Shown: positions 1-9,015 of the stretch, piece by piece
Layout: the number at the start of each line of letters is the position of its first letter
Numbering within the stretch: the first letter of the stretch is position 1
From: Aurantiochytrium sp. KH105
Taxonomy: Eukaryota > Sar > Bigyra > Thraustochytrida > Thraustochytriidae
Assembly: GCA_003116975.1 (NCBI GenBank)
Contig: BGKB01000163.1
Coordinates: forward strand, 94,545-158,544
Length of the DNA: 64,000 nt
Reading direction: 5' to 3'
Notes under the pieces: model-generated
Database searches by the model: none
What the model was told of the DNA's origin: nothing
Seen by the model: the letters and a program-made list of their open reading frames with translations, nothing else
Position numbers and translations under genes: made by a program

Positions 1-2
1 AG

Positions 3-884
3 GGTGGCTACGTCGGCGAGCACGCCATGATGGACGGCATGACCACAACGCGTCTCGTTAACTACTGCCTTGACAAGGTCTTTGCCGACCCACCAGAGGT
101 CGTGAGCGGCGCCAACTTTTCCAACTCGCTCCTGCCCGAGCCGGAGCCCGTGCTCTTCCAGCTCTCGCAGAGCGCAAAGGCTGCCATCCAGGAGGCCGAG
201 GCCACCTTTGATGCCATGCTCGCGAGCAAGGAGCTCTCTGTGTGCATGTTTCATGGATACGGCAAGAACAAGATCAAGACCTTTAAGACCTCGCCGGATG
301 CCTTTGCGCAGGTGGCCATCCAGTATGCCTACTACAAGACCTTTGGATGCTGCCGAGGTACCTACGAGTCCACGCAGACGCGCACATACATGCACGGCCG
401 CACCGAGGTGACCCGATCCGTCACGAACGAGTCGGTTGCCTTTTGCCAGGCCATGACCTCTGGAGGCGTCCCTGCGAAGCGCTGCCTTGAGCTTTTGCGA
501 TCTGCCACCTCTGCGCACTCGGCGTACACGAAGAAGGCTAGCGCCGGCACGGGTTGCGATCGTCATCTTCTCGGACTGAAGATGATGATGCGCGACGGTG
601 AGAGCGCCGAGCTTTACTCGGACGCGGGCTACGCGCGCTCTTCCACCTGGGCATTGTCGACCTCGGGTCTTGGCGGTGAGCTCATGGACGGCTGGGGCTT
701 TGGCGAGGTTGTTCCTCATGGTCTTGGCATTGGCTACTCTGTGCAGAACGACAAGCTCCGCTTCACTGTATCCTCTCGTCACCCCGAGCAGAAGTGGGCC
801 ACGCGTTTCACTGCGAACATGGAAGCCGCTCTTCAGGAGATGCAAGCTGTAGTCGCCATGGGTGAGAGTGAGGGCAAGCTTTAG
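3..884 (+). CDS. carnitine O-acyltransferase, C-terminal part (cut by window edge)
   Basis: Transfers acyl groups between CoA and carnitine, for moving fatty-acyl or acetyl units between mitochondria, peroxisomes and cytosol. The frame is open from base 3, so the gene begins left of the window. It opens with the active-site stretch GGYVGEHAMMDGM, whose His (codon 21-23) is the expected catalytic residue; the first ATG in view (27) lies behind it and is not the start. Further family blocks follow: YGKNKIKTFKTSPDAFAQ, RTYMHGRTEVTRS (carnitine carboxylate-binding region), then DRHLLGLK and the C-terminal STSGLGGELMDGWGFGEVV. It stops with TAG at 882. Whether it is a CrAT or CPT2-type enzyme cannot be decided from this part. 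The C-terminal tripeptide is GKL, only loosely like a peroxisomal signal. The family is secure, the subclass is not. Confidence 0.93.
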   Translation, partial: GGYVGEHAMMDGMTTTRLVNYCLDKVFADPPEVVSGANFSNSLLPEPEPVLFQLSQSAKAAIQEAEATFDAMLASKELSVCMFHGYGKNKIKTFKTSPDAFAQVAIQYAYYKTFGCCRGTYESTQTRTYMHGRTEVTRSVTNESVAFCQAMTSGGVPAKRCLELLRSATSAHSAYTKKASAGTGCDRHLLGLKMMMRDGESAELYSDAGYARSSTWALSTSGLGGELMDGWGFGEVVPHGLGIGYSVQNDKLRFTVSSRHPEQKWATRFTANMEAALQEMQAVVAMGESEGKL

Positions 885-1189
885 AAATGTATTCCCCTTT
901 TCCATTTTTTTCTATTCTTTTCTTTTCTTTCCTCTCCTCTTCTTCTTCTTCTTCCGCATCAATGAACCCAAACAGTTTTTATCATTAGAAAGAATTCATA
1001 ACCTTGTGAAACGATGGAATAATCTTGCTAATGAATAGGCTGGGCCTATCATGTAGAAAATTGCTGTGACTTGGAACTGCGAATCGTCAATTTCGCAGCA
1101 ACTGGTCGAGAAAAGCAAAAACCTCAGGATGGAAAGAGGCCCCGAGTCGAGTGGGTCGCGTGAACGTGTGATCCATGTCAATGATTTAT
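885..1189. other. short intergenic space between convergent 3' ends
   Basis: Contains a pyrimidine-rich tract (about 895-955) just after the acyltransferase stop, then A/T-rich sequence. Both neighbouring genes end here, so it should hold their 3' untranslated regions. I see no gene. Confidence 0.5.
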
Positions 1190-2974
1190 TTACTTTTTGG
1201 TGAATCTACGAAAAACAGTGGGAGGTAGATCATAGCCTAGAATCCTTCCGCTCTGTTTTTTGGCCGTGTCCACGACTGTCCAAGTGTACCGCGTTGCTGG
1301 ATCAGCAGACCATGCTGACCAGTTTTGAATGACCATCGTCGGTTTGGTCCAAGCATACATGTTCATGCAGAGGTACGAAAAGGCGCGAGAGACATAACCT
1401 TCGTAAAGTCCCGCGGTGCGGAAGCGAAGGCATGCATAGGCCGCATCGATGGCGCCGTGGAACCCGCGATTGCTACCGAGACCCTGGGGCCAAAAAGGCT
1501 CAAGGAGTGCATCCCCGACCGGCATGACCAGCGCCGCGTTCTTGGGAATCTCGTCCTCGGAACCAAGCTCGTCGAGGATAAGAGGTTCGTTGCTCGAATC
1601 GGTCATGAGAATCTTGGATGGCGACATTGCACGGGCGCGCGTACTAAAGTCGAAAAGTTGAATGGGGTTCCACGCACAAAATGGTGTTTCCTCCGGAATG
1701 CCCACAGCAGTAGCCATGATTCTGGCGAAATCCTGCAGGGCGGCAAAATCAACGTTTTCGGCTCGCAAAAGGTCCTGACCGGCACTCGCGCCTTCACGGA
1801 GGACACCATGGTCGAGCAGAGAGCTGGTCTTCCACAAGGTCGCGACAATGTAGTGCGTCGTACCTTTAAGATACTCGATATTCTCAATAAAGATGCCAGA
1901 CTCCTTCAGGCGTTCTTTCACAGCATTTTGCTTGGGCGAAATGCCAAGGGCAAAGCTCTCCAAAGCCGCCTCGTCAGGCTTGCTTGGGTCATAATCCATG
2001 TTGATGACAATGCCGATTGCGCGACTGAAACGATCGACCGACTTTTGAAAGCCGAGCTTGCGGAGCGACTGGCTCCATTCACCCTCTGCCACAATGAGTG
2101 AGTCAAAGGAAACTTCTTTCTCCTCGGCTGTAGCGACGCCCTTGAGGAACGTGGGGTCAAGCTGCGGGTTATCAACCATGTTGCATCGAAAGGTTGCCTC
2201 GTAATCAGCAGTCTTTTTCGGTTTAAAGGAGAGCGCGTCTGCGACTCGTCCTGAGAGACGGCGCAGGGCACCTTCTGTGCGAGCGGGCGCAGATGATGTG
2301 GCTATGGCAGCCCACGTTTCAAGTTCCGCGTCGAAGCGAAGCGCGCGGAGCGATGTCGCATAACGGACTTGGACTCCAAAGAGGAGCGCGGTCTTGAGGA
2401 GACAGAGTTGAATCTCGCGAGTTCCCATGTGCAAGGGACTGCCGTGAACTTGGAGTTTCGGGTAAAACAATTTGGCGCCGAGCGAGACCATATCGTCCAT
2501 CGTAGCCTGCCAGAACATGAGAATATTAACGCGAGAGAACCGTTCGCGTTTCTCGAGGACGACCACTTCGTGGCCAAGCAGAGCATTTTCAAGCGCAGAG
2601 CGCAAACCAACGGGGCCCGCACCGCTTACGACAATGCGCATGGGTCGATTTGCGTGAGCGTTCGCTTGAACATCATCTTCGACATCTTCATCGGGGTCTT
2701 CTGATACGTCAAGCGACGGATACGAGGCCCCGTCATCGGCAACGAGCGCTCGGCGCTTGTCGAGTTCCTTGTCAAGGACATCGAAGATGCGCCGAAGCTT
2801 GAATTTGCGAACGCTAGATCGGGTGGTCTTCCGGAGGCGTGCGTAAACCTCGAGTCCGCAATCTCCCTCTGGATCGACACCTGCAATGGCTGCAAAGGCC
2901 GCAAAGCTGGACAGAACTTGATCAACTTCGTTGGCCTCGAGGAAGGCCGTCAGCAGGTCGTCGGCGGAGCTCAT
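1190..2974 (-). CDS. MICAL-like FAD-dependent monooxygenase (oxidase domain only)
   Basis: 594 aa from the first ATG of the frame (2974). The frame stays open upstream to 3178 but without an ATG, and MICAL N-termini align with the MSSADDLL start. The N-terminal helix (LEANEVDQVLSSFAAFAAIAG) resembles MICAL1. The Rossmann FAD fold begins at Met112 with GAGPVG at 118-123, followed by EKRERFSRVNILMFW, which matches the MICAL EKR-FSR-N signature. The second FAD motif is GDALLEPFWPQGLGSNRGF, with Asp488. A DPATRY motif near the C-terminus is also a MICAL hallmark. In animals MICALs oxidise actin methionines and dismantle filaments. The calponin-homology, LIM and C-terminal regions of animal MICALs are absent, so targeting must differ. 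The neighbouring coronin, on the same strand, fits an actin role. Substrate is inferred from the family. Confidence 0.82.
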   Translation of the reverse strand: MSSADDLLTAFLEANEVDQVLSSFAAFAAIAGVDPEGDCGLEVYARLRKTTRSSVRKFKLRRIFDVLDKELDKRRALVADDGASYPSLDVSEDPDEDVEDDVQANAHANRPMRIVVSGAGPVGLRSALENALLGHEVVVLEKRERFSRVNILMFWQATMDDMVSLGAKLFYPKLQVHGSPLHMGTREIQLCLLKTALLFGVQVRYATSLRALRFDAELETWAAIATSSAPARTEGALRRLSGRVADALSFKPKKTADYEATFRCNMVDNPQLDPTFLKGVATAEEKEVSFDSLIVAEGEWSQSLRKLGFQKSVDRFSRAIGIVINMDYDPSKPDEAALESFALGISPKQNAVKERLKESGIFIENIEYLKGTTHYIVATLWKTSSLLDHGVLREGASAGQDLLRAENVDFAALQDFARIMATAVGIPEETPFCAWNPIQLFDFSTRARAMSPSKILMTDSSNEPLILDELGSEDEIPKNAALVMPVGDALLEPFWPQGLGSNRGFHGAIDAAYACLRFRTAGLYEGYVSRAFSYLCMNMYAWTKPTMVIQNWSAWSADPATRYTWTVVDTAKKQSGRILGYDLPPTVFRRFTKK

Positions 2975-3991
2975 CCTCTTACTGCTTGCTCTACTTTTCG
3001 CTTGCTCCGCTTGCTTGGCTTGCTTAACTTGGACCACGCTGCGTCTTTTCGAAGGCCTTTCTGGTTTGCCAGACCACCCTCGACGCGCGCGCCGCAGCCG
3101 ACTAGCCGACAAGGGCGCAAGCTCACTTGTTGCCAAGGTGGGCTTTTTGCGACAATCGCGTCTTTCCGCCTGTCGCACTTGCGCGTGTGCACACTCTGCC
3201 TGGCGGCAGAACCCTCACAGAACCTTCGGAAAAAACTTTATTACTACACAGTCTAGTGTCTGTGTGGCATCGCTGCCAAGTAAACGAACGCACCGACAGC
3301 TGCAGCTGCATCTGCAGCTGGCGGGTGGATCCATGCAGTAAGGTATAGTCCTAGTCAAAGCTTCGTGCGATCATGTCAAGAATGGCAGGCCAATCGTAAT
3401 GACTTGCTGTGGCTTTGATTGCCTCGCGCAACAGCGCAAGAAGCTCAAATCGCGTCGCAGTGGGAAAGTATACCATCCAAGAAGGAAATGAGGAATTCGA
3501 CCCACCGAGGAGAGAGAGAGAGAGCAATGGTGAGGCCCTCCTTCTCCTGAATTCTTTCATCGGCACGGTTCGGCTGGACAACTGGCTGACTGATCAACCA
3601 AATCAATCAACTGGCTTTGCTGGTCGTCTTGACGGACATCTATTCTGACATGGCTGGCGGGACAAGTGAGAACACTGGCAAAGGAAAAAGGCAAGAAAAA
3701 ATATCAAGCAAAAAACAACGAGAACGAAAGATACCATGCACACAAATAAAGGAGATGGAAAGCGAAGTCCACGGACGGCTATGTGTTCATCGTGCTGACC
3801 GTCGGAGAAAAAGTAAGTAAAGGGGAAGGAAGGGGGATTGATGATACCCCAATCCCTGATGAGTAAGGGACGGGATGAGGATATGGGCTGGCGGGCGGGC
3901 GGGAGGGCACGTAGACCCGGGCAAAAAGAAATCGACAACCTCAATCGACGCCTTCTCTGCTAGCTTTCTGAGTGGTCGCTCGCTCGCTCGC
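2975..3991. other. intergenic: upstream region of the MICAL-like gene and 3' flank of coronin
   Basis: About 1 kb. It contains a CACTTGCGCG motif near 3177-3186, an AT-rich stretch near 3230-3250 and a CAGCTGCAG-rich tract at 3298-3320. The part nearest coronin is purine-rich with a GGCGGGCGGGCGGG run near 3889. Short open frames here show no recognisable protein and are not called. Confidence 0.4.
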
Positions 3992-5644
3992 TTAAGGCTC
4001 CGGGACGTCAATGCCCTTGGACTCCAGCAGAGAGGTGAGCTTCTCGACGTAGGCGTTAAGTTTATCAAGCTCAGCCTGAAGGGCCTGGGGGCTCTGCTGC
4101 TTCTTGAGAGCGTGCGAGGCGGCAGCCCGAGATGGGGCATCTGAGCGCTTGGACGGGTCCATGGACATAAGAACGGGCTTCTTGTTCTTGCCAGCGAAGA
4201 ACTCGTCGGCGGACATGGCCGGCTTGCCGGCGTAGCAGTCCGGGTAGAGATCCTCCTGGAAGAGGTCCGACTTACGCGGGCAAATGAAGGAAAGGGGCTC
4301 GACCGTGTTGGAGGTGAGCTTGAAGAGGCGAGTAAGCTCGACCTTTTCGGTGTTGACCGCGCGCTTGGGCATGATGGCGAGACCGCGGCAAGGAGAGGCA
4401 GCACGGTAGGTCTCGATGTTAAAGGACCAGGGCGCGTCGTTGACAATCTCGTAGTAGCGAATGTTACCGTCACCCTTGCCACCCAGGTAGAGGAGGTTGC
4501 TACCTTCATCAAAGAAGGGCATGATGACACCGGCAGCCTGGTCAATGTCGGTGGTAGAGAGAGGAGTAGAGATCTTACGAGGGTCCCAGATCTTGAACTG
4601 ACGCTTGCTCTGGCGGGTGAAGCCGACCGAGCAGAGCGTGCCGTGCTCGCCAAGGAAGGTGAGCTTGCTGGTCTTGGTGCCGTTGTGGGCCTCGACAGAG
4701 CCAGTCACCTCACCGGAGCGAGGGTCGATGAGGCGCATCTGCTTGTCCTTGCTGCTCGTGGCGAGCATCGAGCCGTCGTAGCTCCAGACAACGTCCTGGA
4801 GGAGCTCCTCATGGGGGATATCTACCTTGGACGCGCCGTTCTGCACGTCCCAGACCTTGACCATGTGGTCGGCTGAACCGGAGGCAAGAACGTGCTCGGC
4901 AGTGGGGTGGAAGCGGACGACGACCACCTTGCGCTGGTGCTCGTGCATGTCGACAAGAGGCTCCGACATGGTTTCGGTGAGGCCTTCCTCGGGAATGCCC
5001 CAGACCTTGATGGTGCAGTCATCGCCACCGGTAGCGATGAGCTGTTCATGGCACGGGTTGAAGTCAAAGTCGAGAACGGCACCGCGATGACCATCAAGCA
5101 CGGCGGGCTGGGCGGGCAGACGGCCGGGCTGGTCGAGGTTGTGGACGGCGAGCGAGCCATTACCAGTGGCCACAGGGACCGCAAAGTACTTGGTGTTGAC
5201 TTTGATGTAGTTGTGGTCGCCGGTGGCCGTGCTCAGGCGGATGTTGCTGTAGTGTTCTTCCGGCTTGGAGGGCTGTTCATAAGGAATAGATACCGAGCAG
5301 GTCAGTCAGTCAGTCAGTCAGTCAATCAGTCAGTCGATCCGTCAGGTCATCTTGTCTTGCACGACGTGCGTGCGTGCGTGCGTGCGTGCGTGCTCGGGCA
5401 TGTGCAAACTTTCGGCCCAGCGAGGGAAACGTCATATCCCCCGCTGGGCAGCCGAGCGGGCGAAGCCGAGCCAAGGGGAGCCGCACTCCTTTTTCTTTCT
5501 TCTTTTTGCTAAGATGCGCGGGCCACCACGAGACGAGGCGGAGCGCGGAGACGCAGCGCGGGGTGCGGCTTTTGCCTTTCTGTATGTTTCACGTACCTGG
5601 CAGTACACATGGCGGACCTTGGACGCGCGGACGAAGCGGCTCAT
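3992..5644 (-). CDS. coronin (two exons)
   Basis: Exon 1 is 5597-5644 and encodes MSRFVRASKVRHVYCQ. The intron is 5273-5596 (324 nt; donor GTACGT, acceptor CAG). Exon 2 is 5272-3992. Splicing is in phase 0 and gives 442 aa, usual for a short coronin. The spliced N-terminus fits the coronin signature MSR-VR-SK-RHV. WD40 blades follow, e.g. HRGAVLDFDFNP, IATGGDDCTIKVW, ASGSADHMVKVWDV and FKIWDPR, then the coronin-specific extension (LFQEDLYPDCYAGKPAMSAD) and a C-terminal helix (LQAELDKLNAYVEKLTSLLE), the expected oligomerising coiled coil. Coronins bind F-actin and tune Arp2/3 and cofilin. A start at 5173 inside exon 2 would begin at GTG and lose the first blade, so the spliced model is preferred. 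Confidence 0.93.
5273..5596 (-). other. coronin intron with two tetranucleotide repeats
   Basis: Donor GTACGT and acceptor CAG on the minus strand. The intron holds a (CAGT)n tract at about 5300-5333 and a (CGTG)n tract at about 5365-5393. It is about three times longer than the other introns found here. Confidence 0.8.
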
Positions 5645-7263
5645 CTTGTCAAGCTAGAGTGAGTCCTGGATGTCCAAGAGGAGCAGCACGTGGGGGTGAG
5701 CGTGCGAACGCACGACGTTGACAACGCTGCGCGCGAGGGGGGGAGGGCGAGGGCGAGGGCGGGGAAGCGGGTTGGGAGGGCGCGGCTGTCGCGAAGGAGC
5801 GAGCAAGCGTGAGGCGACTCTGCTTCGCCGAGCGGGTCGCTTCGGAGGGGCCTGTCCTGGCTGGCGATGTTGGTCTGGATTTGAATTTTATTCTCCCTTC
5901 TTTTGTCCTGGTATCCCTCCCTCACTTCCCTCTCTCACGCACCCGCCTACGCCTATAATTCACTTGCGCACACCGAGCTTCGACTTGCAAGCCGCAATAT
6001 ACACTTGCCCCGTACTGGATAGTGCACTTGCGGCGGTCCATCGCCGGCGTCCCCACGTGCCTGGACTCGCCAACTTGCGGACGCCGATACTTCACTCTGG
6101 CTCGATCCTCATAAGTCCAGTACACTCTGGCACAAGTGGAGAATGCCGAGTGCACCCCGCGTACAAGAGGAAGGAGACGCGAGGAAAAACACGCGCACAC
6201 GGTCGTAGCGTAAGCCTTAGATGGTCCTATCAGGTGCCCTTTTTTCCACCGTCGAATTGTGCAAACCCCGCAGCCCCCTTTGAAATTATTGCCCGCGCTG
6301 CGAATTTAATTTCCCGCAGCTCCTCCATTGCCACTATATGGTCTAGACGTAGTGGAGACGACTGCAGACCTTTAGTGTAGGAGTGGTATGCGCATGAAGT
6401 ACACCGCTGCAACATCCAAAACGAAGTGGGATCCTCACTACAACATTTCACATCTCATCTAGTCCAGTCGCGTAGGTTGCGCAGAAGAGAGACGAAATAC
6501 GTGGGGACGCGCGTGCCGCCTCTAAGCTCCCCTGCAGAGTCCAAGGCACACACCTCCTTAACCCCAACATCCCCACCTTAATCCCAATTCATTTCCACCA
6601 TACTGATTAAGGTCTACTTTGTCCCTCGTTCGCCGCGCTTTTCTGGTCTTTCAGTCTCCTTCTCCCGTGGATATGTTGCAAAAGCTCTAAGATAGGTCTC
6701 TTATCCCTTCCTTATAGGTCCCTTTTGCTCTTTTCGAAGCCCCCCCGAGATCTTCCGCAATCGTGGCGGCGCTCTCTGTTCTTTGCAGGTGCCTTCTTGC
6801 CGTGCCGTGCCGCGTCGTCCCGACCAAGACCCTTCGCGACGGCTCGCGCATCGCCTCGATTCAATTCGCGTCGGTCCGCTTCGTAGCGCTTCGCGCCCGG
6901 GCCGGGCGCGATCGCGAGGCGGTCCGAGTCGCGGACGCAGGTCCGGAGGGGCCCCCTCCCCCGGTTCAAGCACTATATAGCTGATAGTACGACTGTTGTT
7001 TGCGGCGAGACTTTGCGCTCCGGGAGACGCGCCTCTACAACGAGCGATCCCTGTTTGCGCAAGTTCCTGGCAGCCACGTCGCGTGAGAAGGCCCCCAGCG
7101 CGCTGCCGGGCCGCACGCAGATCCGGAACCCTGCGCAGCGAGACGAAGCCACGGCGCGCCACGCCACGCCACGCCACGCCACGCCAAGTCAAGTCAAGTC
7201 ATCTCAACTCGAGTCAAGTCAAGCGAAGGGAGATCGAGGAGGTGGAAGTACTGTGTTTCTACG
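5645..7263. promoter_or_regulatory. divergent upstream region of coronin and P450 with a CACTTGC motif array
   Basis: No convincing gene in 1.6 kb. Copies of CACTTGC or a near variant lie at 5961, 5982, 6002, 6025 and 6072. The first four are 20-23 bp apart, about two helical turns. A TATATAG box lies at 6974-6980, about 285 bp before the P450 start. Just before that start are pentamer tracts (CCACG)n at 7156-7183 and (AAGTC)n at 7184-7221. The regulatory role is inferred from position and repetition. Confidence 0.45.
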
Positions 7264-9015
7264 ATGGGCCAGATACTGACGGCGCTGAGGCCGGCAAAAG
7301 GTGCCCTGCTGGTCAGGGTGCTCAAGGCGTACCTGGTCTTCGCCGTCGCCCACATGATGGCGAAAACGGCGCGGTTCTTGCTCGCGCAGAGAAAATTCAA
7401 ACGTGCCACCAAGCACATTCCCGGCGGCGAGACAGATTGGACCGGCAAGAACCTCGTTGCCAACGTGAACAGATTCCAGGAGCACAGTCGCGACCTCGTT
7501 GCCCCGCACATCGATTCGCATCTCGTCAAGTGGGAAATTCCGGGCTTTGAAATCGTCTTTAACTCGCCCGAGGCCGTCAAATTCATGCTCAAGGATAGAT
7601 TTGATGTGAGCACCAAGCCGGACCCCGGCGAGGACGAGCTCTTCGTCTTGCTTACCCGTTTCATCGGAGCCTCCATCTTCACGCTGCGCCACGGCGAAAT
7701 GAATTCCGAGGAGCACGACCGCTGGTACCGTCAGCGCAAAGCGGCGGCGCTCATCTTTACCAAGTCCAAGTTCTCCAACATGATGTTCGACGTCTTTGTG
7801 CGCAAAGCTCAGTCCATGATTGACGTATTGGCCCAGGTTGCGAAACGTAACGCTGCAGCTGGCAATCCCACAGACAAAAACAAGGGCGCAGAGCCCGTTG
7901 AGATGCAGGAAAAGTTCTTTGCCTTCACCTTTGACTCGATTCAGCAAATCTTCTTTGGCGACGACGTCGACACCGTGAGCGGGCGTGACTCGGATGCTGC
8001 CGCCGTCGCCTTTGACGGTGCCCATCGCGCCATGACGCGCTACCACTTGACGACTGTTCCGTACATTTCACTGCTGCAGTGCATGCCCTTTCCCATTGGA
8101 CCTCTCTGGTATAACATGAACTGGACCAGTCTCGGCATTCGCGCCTTCAAGGCCATTCACCCGCTGCACCAAACGTTTGAGAGCCATGTCGAGGATTTGC
8201 ACCGCATCACGCGCGAAAAGATCCAGCGCCTTCGTCGTGACCCCAAGCTTGCCCAGCGCGACGATCTCATTGCAAACTTTATCAATCACGACGCAAGCTT
8301 TCGCAAGAGCAAGCGATCTGGACCCACGGCGGGCAGCGGACCGAGCGCGGAAGCAATCGGTTGGACAGATGACGAGCTGCTCGCTATTGTATTGAACTTT
8401 ATCATTGCCGGACGCGACACGAGCGCCTGCACCCTCACGTGGCTCTTTTACGAGCTTGCCATCAATCCGGAGATCCAGGCCAATCTGCAGCGCGAGCTCG
8501 ACGAAAACCTCGAGGGCCGCACGCCTACATACGAGGAGGTCGTGCACGGCCTCCCGTACCTGAATGGCTGTCTCTTCGAGGCGCTGCGCCTTCACCCGCC
8601 AGTACCGCAGGACGTCAAGGTCGCTTCCAAAGACATGGAATTTATTGATGGCACCCTCCTCCCAGCGGGTGTCCGCATGCTTTATTTACCGTATGTTATG
8701 GGTCGCGACGAAAATAGGTACCCTGACGCGCTTTCCTTCAAACCTGAACGCTGGATTCCCTTCACCGAGCCGGATCCCTTTGCCTTTCCCGTGTTCCAAG
8801 CGGCCTACCGCAGCTGCTTGGGTCGGGACATGGCCAAATTCGAGGTCAAGCTCCTCACCGCCATGCTCTTGCAAAAGCTCTCTTTCCGCCTCGAGGCTAA
8901 CGAGGACCCCAACGTGATTTGCCCTTCTCTAGCCATCACCATGAGTCTGTGCAACTCTCCGGACCAGTCCACACATGAGCTTTGGCTTGTTCCGCAACTG
9001 CGCGAAGATATTTAA
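7264..9015 (+). CDS. cytochrome P450, CYP86/CYP704-clan-like
   Basis: 583 aa, single exon. A hydrophobic N-terminal segment (about residues 14-35) should anchor it in the ER. The oxygen-activating I-helix motif is AGRDTS, the K-helix ExxR is EALR, and the meander motif is FKPERW. The haem ligand is Cys518 in FQAAYRSCLG. The general layout (AGRDTSACTLTWLFYEL, LPYLNGCLFEALRLHPPVP, PYVMGRDENRYPDA) is that of fatty-acid omega-hydroxylases of the plant CYP86/94/704 clan, so oxidation of fatty acids or alkyl chains is the likeliest job. That is inference. The consensus Gly of FxxGxRxCxG is Ala here. Family secure, substrate unknown. Confidence 0.93.
   Translation: MGQILTALRPAKGALLVRVLKAYLVFAVAHMMAKTARFLLAQRKFKRATKHIPGGETDWTGKNLVANVNRFQEHSRDLVAPHIDSHLVKWEIPGFEIVFNSPEAVKFMLKDRFDVSTKPDPGEDELFVLLTRFIGASIFTLRHGEMNSEEHDRWYRQRKAAALIFTKSKFSNMMFDVFVRKAQSMIDVLAQVAKRNAAAGNPTDKNKGAEPVEMQEKFFAFTFDSIQQIFFGDDVDTVSGRDSDAAAVAFDGAHRAMTRYHLTTVPYISLLQCMPFPIGPLWYNMNWTSLGIRAFKAIHPLHQTFESHVEDLHRITREKIQRLRRDPKLAQRDDLIANFINHDASFRKSKRSGPTAGSGPSAEAIGWTDDELLAIVLNFIIAGRDTSACTLTWLFYELAINPEIQANLQRELDENLEGRTPTYEEVVHGLPYLNGCLFEALRLHPPVPQDVKVASKDMEFIDGTLLPAGVRMLYLPYVMGRDENRYPDALSFKPERWIPFTEPDPFAFPVFQAAYRSCLGRDMAKFEVKLLTAMLLQKLSFRLEANEDPNVICPSLAITMSLCNSPDQSTHELWLVPQLREDI

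Noticed and set aside
1325-2101. 258-codon plus-strand frame inside the MICAL-like gene
   Set aside because: Antisense shadow; no similarity, while the minus strand has clear FAD motifs.
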